From contig JAMYWO010000051.1 in NCBI GenBank assembly GCA_024220525.1, positions 123,687-152,667 on the forward strand: a stretch of 28,981 nt of DNA. The letters are read 5' to 3'. The stretch is from Cochliopodium minus (Eukaryota; Discosea; Himatismenida; Cochliopodiidae). Both the position numbers and the translations under genes were made by a program. Positions 10,289 through 22,358 of the stretch are shown one piece after another. Each line of letters starts with the position of its first letter. Positions within the stretch are counted from its first letter, which is position 1. The notes beneath the pieces were generated by a model that saw nothing but the letters and a program-made list of their open reading frames with translations, was not told where the DNA came from and made no database searches.

Positions 10289-12464
10289 TTAATTAATGAT
10301 TGATTGTTCCTCCACGTTCATGTTATTTAGTTTTTCTAAATTAAATCCCTCCAAACTTTGGACGAACTTATCCAAAACCCAAAGAGAAACAAAAGAAGCA
10401 AACAATAAACCCAGGAGGATGTAGATGTTGATGAGAAGACTGACATAAGGGGTGATGAAAAAGGAGAGGGCTGTTCCTGAGCCACTTAAGAACAAGAACA
10501 AGCTGCTGGCAGCTTCGGGCATGTCGGGGTAGAAGGTGGAGATGATAATGATACACAAAACTTGGAAACCGCCGTCGGCCACACCTATTATAATAATTGA
10601 AACGAATTTAAATATAGAAAGAAAAAAAGTATAAATTTTTAATATAAAATAAAAAAAAAAATATTTTTTAAAAAATTGGGTATTCTAACAAATTATTTGT
10701 TTTTACCCCAAGCAATAATGTACAAATATATTAAATATTGTCTCTTGTGAAGTATTGCTTCTCCATTCGTGTAGATGATCACAAGGTCCACCGCAATGAG
10801 AACTGCATAGAGAAACACCGAGAAAAATAAAATGTTTTTTTTTCCTATTCTAACACTAAACCTCCCAACAAACAAAGATACAAATGAAAAGGTCAATCCA
10901 AGAAATGTAATTGCATAACTAAAAATTGCCATCAATTATGATAATTTTTCTTTATTAATAAATAAATTATTTACCCTATGTTGCTTTTTCCCATGATTGG
11001 TTCAATGACTTTTTTGGTAAAGGATGCTACAAAAAATTTTTAATTTAAATTTTCAAAAAAAAAACAAAAAAAATTATCAATAAAATTGTTAAACAAATTT
11101 AAAAATAAATCAATCAAAATTTTTATTTTTTACCAGACATGAAACCAATGTCCACACCGACAAAGAAAATGGGAATGATGAGAAATAGGGTCTGCTTCTT
11201 AAACATCATGATGAAGGGACTCTTGAAGAGCGCCCAGTAGTTGGTCTCCCGCTTCAAGATCTTCAAGTCCACTTTGGGCAAGAACAAGTACATCACTGAA
11301 CCCAACAAACAAGCTCCTCCCAACACAAAGAACAATATATGTGCAGCTTAATAAATATTTTTTTTTAAATTTTTTTTTTAAATTTTTTAAATTGTTTATT
11401 CCTTTCATATTTTTTAAATTCTGATTTCAAATTTTATGGATTAAAAATTTTGTTTAAATACCCTCTTTTCCAAATTTATTTAAAATGATGCTGGCAACAG
11501 TGTTTCCAATGGCCGATGTCCCATAAATAAACAAAAATGTTCCTAACAATAGTATTGATTTTTTATTGAAAATTTTTTTTTTTTTTTGATTTTTTAATAT
11601 TTTTTTAAAATTGTTTAAACCCTTAAAATTTGAAATTGCTTCTGGTCCTTTTTGTCCATTGATTTTGGCGTGTGTAAGTGCAGTAGCAATCAAATATGTG
11701 CTTTTAAAAATAATAAAAAAATGATTTTTTTTTTTAACAAAACTTTACTTTTGAGCTGCCCACAAAATAGATGCTCCAACTCCTCTATTTTTTTCAAAAA
11801 AAAAAATTTAATTTTTTAAAAAAATCGAAAAATAATTTTAAAATAATTTATATTTAATTTAAAAATGAGTCGAGAAATAATTGAAAAATGAGTTTTTTTT
11901 TAATTAAAAAAATTTTTAAAAAAGAAGTTTTTTCTTTTGAAAACTTACAACAAAATGCCAACAGACAAAAGACCAGCATATGAAGGTATCAAATAGAGAA
12001 AAATATATAATGCAAATATCAATGAAGAAAAGAAGAGCGTTCCTTTCAAGGAGCTCAGCACGTTGGAGAGGATGGGGGAGAGTAAGAGGTTTCCTATTGC
12101 TAAGGAGATGTAATTTGTCATAAAACTCAATGATCCCAGCTTCTCATTCAGTACACTCGTTGCCAAATTTTGAGCTGTGCTGAAATTAAAATGCGGATGT
12201 TTTATAAAAATTAATGATCGAATTCATGACTGAGTCAAATTAAAATAAAATAATTTTTATCAAATTATTTTTGAACAGAAAATATTGAATAAATTATTTG
12301 ATCAAATTCTATTTCTTTGAATTGTTATATCGTTTTGGGATAGTAATTTAAAATTTTTTTTTTTTTATATACTTCATGCTGAAGAATAGGAAGAAGAAGG
12401 AGAATGACATCCAAATGGCAGAAAAATAATAGTGATTGGGATTTTTGGGTTGGTCATTTTCCAT
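10289..12464 (-). CDS. UNC93-like major facilitator membrane protein
   Basis: Eight exons (12464-12373, 12179-11949, 11784-11749, 11700-11462, 11346-11134, 11026-10975, 10918-10707, 10584-10289) splice in frame into 456 residues, the usual length for UNC93-like proteins. The family pattern is clear: a first hydrophobic helix, then TAQNLATSVLNEKLGSLS, a second to fourth helix, GVGASILWAAQN after the intron at 11948-11785, a basic loop with KNQKKKK, IGNTVASIIL, a transmembrane segment ending FFVGVDIGFMSG, and GVADGGFQVL near the C-terminus. The protein should span the membrane 10 to 12 times. UNC93 relatives regulate potassium channels in worms and trafficking of receptors in mammals; for protist members the cargo is unknown. 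Exons 5 and 8 are visibly richer in G+C than the other exons. The next gene upstream on the same strand ends 228 bases away, with no sign of shared transcription. Confidence 0.88.
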
Positions 12465-12691
12465 CGTTTATGTAAACAAAAAAAATCTAATCACAATTTT
12501 TTTTCAATTATTATAAAATCAATCAACTGATCCAACTTGAAGAAATAAAGGAAAAAAATAAAAAAATTTAATAAATTGGAAAAAGTAAAATATTTTTCCA
12601 GATGTGAATTCAAATAGAAAAGTATTTGACAAATAAAATCAAATAAATCTCAAAAAACTTTATTAAAATTTTGTGTTTAAAGTTAAAGAAA
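12465..12691. other. Intergenic between PAQR and UNC93-like genes
   Basis: This 227-base AT-rich gap separates two minus-strand genes. It must contain the promoter of the UNC93-like gene and the 3' UTR of the PAQR gene. No motif is recognised. Confidence 0.5.
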
Positions 12692-14510
12692 TTAAGCAAC
12701 GCCAGAGCAGATGGGATAAAGAGTATTGACAGACCAAGTATGTAGGTCCAAGCAAATGACGTAATAAACAAGGAAGTTCAAGACCCCATTACAGTGAAAG
12801 AGGAAGTGAGAGTTTAGGTAAATATCGAATTTTCCAGGATGCCATCTTTCAGGGACCCTAAAAACTGGGTAATAAAAAATGGTATTAAAATAAAGAAAAA
12901 AATTTAAAAAATAATTTAAAAAAAAATTTAAAGAAAATTACTATAGATTATAGTTCCTCCCAAAGAAAGAAAAGACATGATTCCTATTTGCCTTTTGTTA
13001 AAGTTAATATTTTTTGAAAAAATTGTTGAAATTTACTTGAGGAAGATGGACATTGCTTGGGTTCCATAGATGGATATAGCGTGAGGAATGGGGAATATGA
13101 CAAACATTCCAAGTGAAATGAAAACCAGTCCTAAAATAGGATTTTTCAATATTATTTAAACTTTTATTTTATTTACTTTTATTATCAATAATTTCAAATA
13201 AAGAAAACACCCTGATTTCCATGTCACAAATATTACATTTTTTTTTTTAAAAAAAAATTCTTTTAACCTCTCAATGCTTGATATTGCGGCTCCTGGAAAA
13301 ACTGAATCCAACTGACACTGATCGCAAGAATTCCCAATATTGTAATTCCCACTATATAAAAATTACTCACGATTGGATGACAAGGAAACATGTGAATCAA
13401 GCTTGGATAAAAAGATGTGACCATACTCAAAGCTATAGCGCTGTAATCCTAAAAAGAATGGTCAAAATGATTAAAACATAAAAAAAAAATTTAGTATTAT
13501 TAAAAATATTTAAAAAGTTTTTAAAAAAATAATAAATTGAATCTTTTTTTACTAGTTTAGCTGTGATGTTGTAACACTCCCTACCACTGCTCGAAAACAA
13601 ATGGAATACAGAAGAGACTACAAACACTATGACGACCCCCATTATGTTGGAATATATAGAAATCTCTTGGAAGAAGGTATCACCATAAACTCTCCTTAAT
13701 AATACTTGATCAACCAACAAAGCAAAAAAAATGAAAGAACCAATAATATCTTTTTTTAATTTAAAAATAAAAATTTAAAAAAAAAAATAAAAATATTATT
13801 TACGAGTCCAAAAGTTCCAAGTTTCATTGTGGATTTCGAATAATGATTTCAGTGCTCGTTTTATGCTGTAATTGAACCTGTATCCATCCACAACCCAAGG
13901 ATTTCCTTAAGAATAAAAAAGGAAACAATAAAAATTTTCTTTTAAGAAATATATAAACTTTGTTGCAAACAGAAAAACCAAGAATCGCATCAAAATTAAA
14001 TCAAAAAATAAAATTTTATTTCTTTCTAATTAAGATATGTAATTCTGCATAATGAGCACCAACAAAATTTTTTTTTGTAAAATCAATTGAATGCATTATA
14101 AAATTTCAATAATACAGAAATCACCATGATTTTAACTTGAAATGATATAAACAGAACTCAAAAATTTAATGCTAAGAAATTTCGAATACTGCAAAATCAC
14201 ATGATTAATTTGGATTTTTTATTATACCTTGCAAATAGAATGGAATTTCAGTGAATGTTCTCAATCCATTTTGTTCTGCATTACTTTTATATTTCGATCT
14301 GTGATCCCTTTTGGCCACAAAATCATTCCCTTTGAGATCTTTATGGGGCTTGCATGGATCATCCACGCTTTCCACGTTAAATTTTGGATGATCGTTGTTA
14401 TTGGTGGTTCTAAATAAATAGCAAATAAATAAAAAGGTATACAAGATTACAATGTATGGGATTGTGATTATATCCAATAGATCCATTGTTGCAATTGGTT
14501 TATCAGGCAT
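12692..14510 (-). CDS. PAQR-family (adiponectin receptor/hemolysin III-like) membrane protein
   Basis: Seven exons (14510-14228, 13905-13804, 13749-13553, 13448-13268, 13130-13037, 12991-12942, 12864-12692) give 359 residues. The family signature is intact: GYRFNYSIKRALKSLFEIHNET with WTH across the second splice, SVFHLFSSS with the transmembrane-2 His, DYSAIAL with the Asp, and RVPERWHPGKFD followed by NSHFLFH with the two C-terminal His. Together the three His bind the catalytic zinc and the Asp completes the site in characterised PAQR proteins, some of which act as ceramidases. The core seven helices are preceded by an additional hydrophobic helix near residues 10-33 (IITIPYIVILYTFLFICYLF), which is unusual. 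The last acceptor was chosen as CAG at 12867-12865, because it alone keeps the frame into RVPERW. The first intron (14227-13906, 322 bases) is the longest in the gene. Ligand or lipid substrate is unknown. Confidence 0.92.
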
Positions 14511-14781
14511 CCTTGGTGATTTATTTCAATTTTATATTATTTTATTGATAATTTTCTAATACTTTTTCACAACTTAATCTTAAAGGATTATAAATTTTGT
14601 TGATCAATAATTGGTGATCTATCTAAGATGTTTGATTCTATTTAAATCTATTTTAGTTGAGGATCTTTTCAATAAATTTTAACTGAATTAAAATATTGTC
14701 AAAATAAATTAAACAAAATTCTCATCAAAGATTTTCAAAATTATTCAACACAGATAGAAAAACATACTTTAAAATTTATCA
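14511..14781. other. Divergent intergenic between PAQR and RhoGAP paralogue A
   Basis: This 271-base AT-rich region lies between a minus-strand start (14510) and a plus-strand start (14782 or 14818), so it should carry both promoters. No recognisable motif or RNA gene is seen. Confidence 0.5.
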
Positions 14782-17700
14782 ATGGTTCGAACAAATTTAA
14801 TAAAAAAAAATTGTATTATGAATGAACAAGATATAAAGAAAAAATCAACTGGTTTGAAAAATAAACCCAAATCCAAGGATATTTACCAATCTATAGTATT
14901 ATTTAAATCAAGATTCAGAAATTCATTTCACGAACAAACATTCAAAAAGATAGAATCAGAAATGTGCGAGGAGGAAAATATGGTTGCCAAAAATAATAAT
15001 ATCTCTATATATAACAAAATCCCTTCGATCAAGGAACAATATCCCAATCTGAAGAAATTCATGGACAAACATAAACTGATAAAATTAAATAAGTTATTAG
15101 CCCAGCTCAAAGAAGGAAAAAAATTGGAATTAAAAATGATCGAGAAGAAATCTAATCTCACATCCGAGGAATTGATATTCAAATGGATGAGAAAAAAGTA
15201 TGGAGTTGAAGCGAGAGATCTACAAATCAAATTGCTCTCGAAATTGTTGAACGATTTTGTATTGTTGAATGTGAATAATGGAAAAGACATATATTTATTT
15301 AGAGTATGCGACAAAATAGAGAGGCAAGTGAAATCTGATGAAATGATAACAAATCTCGAGAATTTTTCTTTAAGAAAGTAAAACACCTCCAAAAAACTTC
15401 ATTTTTATTAACATATATAGTTAACAAATTTTTCTTGCATAAATTTATAAACATTCATTAAAAAAAAGATTAATGATATCTCAAAAGAAAATGCATCCCA
15501 CTCTTGCTATCCCTTATGTATTATATTATCTATTTGAAATGATTAAAGAGAATGGGAAATATGAAAAAGATATCTTCAAAACAGGTTACAATCGAATCCC
15601 AACAAAGATATATTTCGATAAAGTTTTGAGCGGAAGTTTTTTTGAGATAACAGAAAAGCATATACCCAACATTGCGGCAGTTCTCCTCAAAAAAATCTTT
15701 AAAAAACTGATTGATCCTATCATCCCCAACAAAGATTGCAAGACATGCATTGAGGGAGATTATGGTGATATTTGGGACAGCCTGCCAGAGATCAACAAAC
15801 AAGTGCTTTTGCATATGGGATCGTTTGTGAGATGTATGACCGACGATATAATCGTGATCAACACAAAGATGGATCTTAAGTACTTTTCCTTTCTATTGTC
15901 TCCTTTAATTCTTCGAGTTCCCGAAAATTTTTCAGACAGCAATTGCAACAAAATGAGCTTATTTTTTTTAAGGTTTTTAGAGTGGATGTGGAGCAAACAT
16001 TCTGTCGAGATGATCCCCATTCAACTTGGCAAACTTTCCAGCGAAAAACAAAAAGACACCAACGAAGACGACAGCTCTGACATGGATACCTCTGATCTTT
16101 CGGAGACAGAAGCTTCCATTTTCTATTCAATTCTTAACATCAGCAAAAATGAAGATAAAGAACAAGAGGGTGGTGAAGTAGAAGGACTCACTGAATCACA
16201 AACCCCTCGTAGCAACAAGCATCACAAAAGCAGCACCGCTCTTTTTGCTCGCAATGAAGATGATACTTCTGATGAGGATACAACTTCTTCTGACATCGAC
16301 GAAGGGAATACTGCAGGTGGTGGGAAAACATCTTACTTTGATCAACTCGCCAAATTGAATAAATCTGATGATGAATCTGATGAACTCTCTTTTTCTACCA
16401 ATGATCTCCAAAGCAGAATTTCTATTCAGGAAAACTTTAAACCAAAAAGAGATTCTTCCTTCCAAAAACTTGTTAACTCGGTTCCTACTTTGGAAACTGT
16501 TTTGAGAAACTCCATTCAGATGAATAGACCAATCCAAATTCCCGAAGAAAAAACTTCTGAAGAGACATCTGACGAAACTTCTGATGAAACATCTGATGAT
16601 TTAGATGAGAATGTGGTTACAAGGACAACTAGAAAGTCATATTACACTGAGCAGAAGAAAATGATAAAAAAAAACAGAAATGATGATTCCACAAGTGTAG
16701 AGTCCAATGAGGATGGAAATGGAACAAAAGGATTGTTTTCCAACATCTTCGATCAGATGCAAGATGATGATGAACACCCAAAACAACTCAAAGTAGATAA
16801 ACCTTCCAGCGAGTTTTCTGACAACACCGACAGCATGCACAACGATTTTACCAAAAGTGAGGAAGTGAGGGTTGATTCTAAACAGAGTGTAGGTTCCGTT
16901 GAAAGTTTACCTCTCAACGAACAAGATCTTTCTGATGAGTCTGACACTGAAGAGAAAATAGAAGATGCTTTGCCTGTTTTCTGTCGCCCTGAAAAGAAGT
17001 CCAAAGATTTTTCAAATCTTGATCTGCAAACCAAAACTGAGAAAACAGATAGTGAAGAGATCAATAATGAACCCCAGATGATTGAAATTAAAAATATTGG
17101 AGAACCGCAAATTATCTTTAAATCTATTGATCAAGAAATAACACAAGAATACATTCAAGAAAAGATTCTTGTACAAGAAGAAGAAAACCAACATACACTC
17201 GAAAATGAAATTACAGATGATAAAAGTCCCCGAGTATTAGACCATGTGGAGAAAAAAGGATACAATTTGAGCGTTAACATTGAATCATTGGAGCTTGATG
17301 ATTCTGTAGATCCAAAAGATAGATCTCCTTTTTATTCACCGAACATCTCCTTCAAAATTCCACACGAAGAGATAAAAGATAAATTAAACACAGATCAAGT
17401 TGTTCCACTTGATGAATCACAATTTCAATCTGAAACGAGCATTTCTGATCAAGAAGAGAGTTCAGTTTCTCAAATAGGAGAAAAATCACATGATTCTTCT
17501 TTTGAGAATCTCAAACAATTAAAGTATTCCAAAGAAGTGTTGGGCATCAGTATCAATAAAAAAATCATTGAGGAAAAACTTTCTTTGAATACCGAAGATC
17601 CAAAGCAGAATACCAAAGAGCTAAATGAAGAATTTTTGGAGGAACTGGAGCCTGTTTATTCAAAAAAAGATCACTTAGAAGAAGATCTAATCTCTTCCCA

Positions 17701-19153
17701 ACATGATAGTGAAAAAGAACCAACTTCTTCACCAAACGAGGTAATGACATCTCAAGATGTGAACGGAGCTCCATACCAAGAAGCCATTGACAATCAGCTA
17801 GATCAATTTGAAACAAGTATTTCTGATCAAGAAGAGAGTTCGGTATCTTTCACTCACTTGAACGATAAATCTGAATCCTCTTTTGAGTTTTCTCATCTCG
17901 ATCATAATCGATCCAAGGATTACCGTCTCAAAATAAACAGAAAAACAGAAGAAACTCCCACCTTGGAGATCAAGGATCAAAGAGAGTTTAACAAAGATAG
18001 GAATCCTGTTTATCGAGCAGATGATGATTTGATAACATCCCAGAATGAACTGATCACATCTCAAAATCAACTTCTTTATGAACAACCATTGGAAACAAGT
18101 GTATCAGAAGATCAAGAAGAGAGTTCAGTTTCTATCTCTCAGATCTACAAAAGATCTCACTCTTCTTTTGAAAACTCGTCTTTTTATTCGAAAGACGTCA
18201 TTAGCCTCAAAGTAAACAGAAGAACTGAAGAAACCCCCACGTTAGAAAGTCGAGATCAAAGAGAAATCAAAGTTTCAACACAGCCTAAAAAAGAGATCAT
18301 TATCATGTACCAAGATCAAATACCTTCTGTTGATCAGCAACAAGATCCTCAGAATGAAACTAATATTTCTCCGAATCTTGACGAGAGTTCTGGGTCTCTT
18401 AATAAGTTGCTCAACAATGTCGGTCAAATGTTAAATGATCTAGAGGAAAACTCTGACAGTATTTCATCCGATCCACCTTCGAAATCTCGAGAAGACAGCG
18501 AACTTACACAAGAGATCAAGATTTACAACAACCTTGATGAATTGAATGAATCTTCCAACTCTGACCTCACCATATCCCTCAAAAGCTTGTTTCAACACAA
18601 TCCTCTTATAGATCTGAGAAAAACGAGAATAAAAATAACCAAACGCAGACTCCCTAGCCGAGGACACAAAACACCCGGAAACACGGAGACAAAAATAGAG
18701 TTTGACGAAAACACCTCGGAAATAAAAATCACCATCTCCACTACATACCCCAGCAAAGAAGTCACTTTCCCGAACTCTCCCATCAAAGTTGTACTGAAAG
18801 CCCTCAAAAAGTTTGTCACCAAACAAATCCCCATCAAACAAGAGCAAACCAACTTTCTCTCCAACCTCAAACCCGTCAAAAAAAGCGCCGAAAAATTTCC
18901 TATAAAGTCTCCTGTAAAGCCTCCCTTCAAACTCAATCCCACTAAACAATTTCCCACCAAGCTTAACAAAACTGTTAACAATCCCAACAAAAATGTTGAT
19001 GACAACAACAACCCTCCGGTCAACTTCTTGAGCAATCTCAAACCTACTAAGAAGGGTATTAATCTCAAAGACGTTCCTCCCAAAGACAACGACCGTGAGA
19101 CTTTGATCCCCTTTAAAATTGCTTTGAAGCGTGTAGAAAAAAATCTGAAATGA
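14782..19153 (+). CDS. DEP-like/RhoGAP paralogue A, catalytic residues lost, very long disordered tail
   Basis: Exons 14782-15377 and 15469-19153 give 1426 residues (1414 if the second ATG at 14818 is used). Residues about 103-175 resemble a DEP/winged-helix domain (TSEELIFKWMRKKYGVEARD...). Residues about 210-390 match a RhoGAP fold (AIPYVLYYLFEMIKENG, NIAAVLLKKIF, EINKQVLLHM, KMDLKYFSFLLSP). The arginine-finger motif reads DIFKTG (Lys237 in place of Arg) and the catalytic Asn is Tyr338, so GTPase activation is probably lost. The remaining ~1000 residues are disordered: Ser/Asp/Glu-rich, with a TSDE run near 16555-16600, three copies of an ETSISDQEESSVS unit, and a basic C-terminal part holding two NFLSNLKPxKK motifs. 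It lies in tandem with paralogue B and shares one intron position. A scaffold or decoy role at membranes or the cytoskeleton is inference only. Confidence 0.85.
17432..18270 (+). repeat. Internal repeat in the tail of RhoGAP paralogue A
   Basis: Three copies of a unit beginning ETS[IV]S(E)DQEESSVS start at 17432, 17810 and 18092 (residues about 855, 981 and 1075). Each is followed within 25 residues by a Ser-rich SSFE segment. Copies 2 and 3 also share NR[KR]TEETPTLE..DQRE and are closest to each other, so they look like the most recent duplication. The spacing (378 and 282 bases) is uneven, so this is not a tight array. A fourth degenerate trace (LDESSGSL) lies near 18376. Confidence 0.75.
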
Positions 19154-19355
19154 GTGTTAAATAATTAAAATAAAAGTATTTAAATTTTGAAAATCTTTTA
19201 AATCTTTTCGAAGCATTTCTTTTCAGCTGATCAAAATTATGAATTTTTTGAAAGAATCTAATCTTCATTTCAATTTGGAAGATCTTCAATATTTGTTTTT
19301 TCGCTCAACAAATAAATAAATTAAAAAAAAATTGTTTTGACAAATAATAATCATT
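19154..19355. other. Short intergenic between RhoGAP paralogues
   Basis: This 202-base AT-rich spacer separates the tandem genes, both on the plus strand. No motif is recognised. An A run precedes the start codon of paralogue B. Confidence 0.5.
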
Positions 19356-22110
19356 ATGAAAAAATTCATGAACCCTATTCATCAAGAGATCTTTGATAAG
19401 ATTGAACAGGAGCTCAAAAATGAGAGATTTGATAATCAACAAGATATTTCAAACATCCAAAAGCCCCGAATGAATACCACTATATCTAATCTCCATCATT
19501 TCTTGGAAGAAGAATCTACTGTGTTCAAATTCAGTTCGAATAAATTTTTTAATAAAAGAATATAACCAATTTTTAACGATAATGTATTTTTGGTTAATTT
19601 TTTTTCATTTTCACAGAGAAATTCTTAGCAAAAATAGAAGAAGGCAAAAAGGGATTAGAAATAAGATTATTCTTCACCAAATCAGAATTGGTCACCGATA
19701 AAAAGCTGTTCCATTGGGCCAAGAAGGAATTCGGAATCGAATCTGGAGATCCGCAGAAGAGATTTCTCGAATGTCTACTGAAGGATTGTTTGATCGTCCG
19801 AGTGGAAGAGCACAATCCCAATTCTCAATTGTATAAGGTGTTGGATGTGGAAGAGAGGAAACAATTGAAAAAGAAAAAGAGATTGATTGAATCACATAAA
19901 TTCACGCTTTCATGGTAAAAAATAAAACATTCTATTTATTTATTCAATTTCGAATTTATATCATTACAAAATATTTCGCCTAAAAAAATTTTATTTTATT
20001 ATTTTTTTGGAAAAAAAAAAAGGCTTCTCCATGCTAGAAAAGCAAAATACCAAAGAATGGTGATACCATATGTTATTTACTATTTAATACAAAAGGTAAA
20101 GTTGATTTATTGATCATTATTTTCATTCAACTTTTTTTTCAAAAAAAAACGTTATCAAATACTTTCGTTTTGTTAATATTGTTTTTCTTTATTTTTTATT
20201 TTTTATTTGGGACTATTTTTTTCAGTTTAATGTTTTTAATACTTTTCGTTAGGTCAAAGAATTCGGAGGTAAACAAAGTCAAGGAATTTTCAGACTTTCC
20301 ATAGACGGAAACAAAAAGAAGGATTTATTTGAAAAGATACAAGAGAAAGGATACCTCAACATCAAAGAAAAAGAACCAGACATTCCCGCAGTGTTACTCA
20401 AAGAAATTTTCAAGTTTGTCCCTCCCATAGTCTCTTGTGACTTTTATCAGGAGTGTTTAGATGCCAAGGACGAGAATGATTATGCTAAAATTTGGGGGAA
20501 AATGCCCGAGCTCAACAAGCAAGTTGTTTTATATCTGGTTTCTTTCATAAAAGAAATGACTGAAGAGTAATTCTTTTTTAATGTTTTTTTAGTTTTCATT
20601 TGGAAAAATAATTTGAGGAAATTTTTTATTTTTGTGTTACTATCATTTTACACAATCACCATTTATTATTCTTCAAATAATCAAATAAATATAATCAATT
20701 ATAATTTTCTTTAATTAGGAAAGTAGTTGAAGTGACAAAGATGGACCTCAAAAACTTTGCGATAGTCTTCGCACCCTCCCTCATAAGAGACGACAACCTT
20801 GACCCAATCAAACAAGCGATGGGCCAAGCCAACATCAACCAGTTCTTCATCAACTTTGTCAACTGGCTCCTCGCCAACAAGATGGAAGATCTCGTCCCCA
20901 TAGACCTCACCTGCAGCCAAGTCAACACAGATAGCAGCCAACCACAAAAGATCAAAAAGAAAAGAGAGATCGTAAACAACAACAAGCCTTTGTTTTGGGA
21001 GAACATCTTCCAGAAGACCCAGAGGATCAGAAAGGACACGGGTTTCGGATCTCCCTCGGGAAACTTGGATAGCAGCTTAGACACCTTGCGGTCGGAGGTC
21101 GACCCCAGCTCGCTCAAGAACCTCATCAAAGATTTTGATCAGAGCGAAAATAATGATGTTCAAATCCAAACTCCAACTAAAAGTAAACAAAAATATTTTT
21201 AAAAATGAGCTTTTAAATCTGAATTTTCATTTTTTAAATTTCAACTTTTTTGTTTTAAAAATTTTTTTTTAAAGCTGTCGATGACACAGAATCACCAACC
21301 ACTTTGCTAAGAATAATCAGCAAGGATATATCTTTCGACAGCAACGAAGTAAACGACATTTTAGACCAATCATCTTCCTCTGAGCTAGATGATCTCGATG
21401 AAGATAATGACGATGTGGTGGTGGATGTAAAATGTGATCTTAAAAATTCTCAAGGAGAAGAAAATAGTTTGAATTTGAATATAAAAGGAATGAAAATCGA
21501 TGAAAAGTCTAACCAACTACATTTAAGAAGACAATTTTCTCCCAAAAAAAAATCTGGCAATAACCAGGACCTTCGCTCCCTCTTTCAAAGATCCCGCAGT
21601 AGATCTGCCAATAACTTGTCTTTGGATCTTGAAGCTCTCAACTTGAAAGATAAAGATCATAACAACAGTAAAATTGGCGATTCTTTGAACTTGAGTGTCA
21701 AAGGCAAAAACAATCTTAGTCTTAAACACGAAAGTGAAGATCTCTCTTCTGATTCCAAGAACTCCCCAAAGTCAAAGGGTTTGAGAAAACCTCGCAAGAG
21801 AAACTCTTCTAAAAAGTCTCTTAAAGATAGGATCATCTCTCAAGAAATGAAAAGTGATTCTTCTACTGAGGAGTTTGATCCTAATACCAAGGGCTCCAAA
21901 AAACTCAAAAGAAAAAAATTGCGTGTAACGAAAAAAAAATCAACCAGAAGTCGTTCTGCTCCTAAGAAGAAAGATAAAGAGAATGATCAAGATGGTGGAG
22001 TTGATGAGGATGATAGTGATGATTCTGTTCCCCTTTCTTCAAACTACGATACCATCAGATTCATCTTGAAATCTCCTGTACAAAATAATGACAATAATTT
22101 AATTAATTAA
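19356..22110 (+). CDS. DEP-like/RhoGAP paralogue B, catalytic residues kept
   Basis: Six exons (19356-19533, 19617-19914, 20023-20095, 20253-20566, 20719-21182, 21275-22110) give 720 residues. A winged-helix DEP-like region (about residues 60-140: LVTDKKLFHWAKKEFGIESGD ... LYKVLDV) is followed by a RhoGAP domain (about 165-390) with the arginine finger in QGIFRLS (Arg197), the conserved Lys in AVLLKEIF and the catalytic Asn300 in MDLKNFAIVFAPSLI. It should stimulate GTP hydrolysis on a Rho/Rac-type GTPase and so act on actin. The C-terminal 330 residues are disordered: an acidic stretch, repeated LNLS/LNLN-type motifs, and a Lys/Arg/Ser-rich part (RSRSRSANNLS, KKLKRKKLRVTKKK) that may bind membranes or enter the nucleus. 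The coding exon 20719-21182 is richer in G+C than its neighbours. Alignment with paralogue A runs from the first 20 residues to the end of the GAP domain. Confidence 0.9.
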
Positions 22111-22358
22111 AAAAAAATTTCAAAAAACTTTATTTCTCGCGAATAAAATGTCAAATTCAGTGATGACAGAAAGAGTTAATAAAATTTGAACAAGAAAATT
22201 TTTCAGTTTACCAACAAACATTGATCAAAAAGAAAATTCTTTTGAAAAATAACAAAAATTTGAAAACCAAAAAAAATAGGAAAATAAATCTAAAATTCAA
22301 AAGATAAAAAAAAAAAATAAAAAGGAATTTGTATATTTTGGAACCTCAAAGATAAAAA
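22111..22358. other. Intergenic upstream of the CTL gene
   Basis: This 248-base spacer contains A runs just before the next start (about 22303-22325). It must hold the promoter of the choline-transporter-like gene. No motif is recognised. Confidence 0.5.

Noticed and set aside
13278-13481. 67-residue plus-strand frame
   Set aside because: It is antisense to PAQR exon 4, which carries the conserved DYSAIAL helix on the minus strand.
14928-15392. 154-residue minus-strand frame
   Set aside because: It is antisense to the DEP-like exon of RhoGAP A, whose homology to paralogue B is on the plus strand.
18464-19089. Two overlapping minus-strand open frames of 161 and 165 residues
   Set aside because: They are antisense to the RhoGAP A tail, which has consistent repeats and motifs on the plus strand. 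The antisense frames are open only because of Ser/Lys/Asn-biased codons.
20110-20304. Hydrophobic 64-residue plus-strand frame resembling a membrane helix
   Set aside because: It lies mainly in the T-rich third intron of RhoGAP B (20096-20252).
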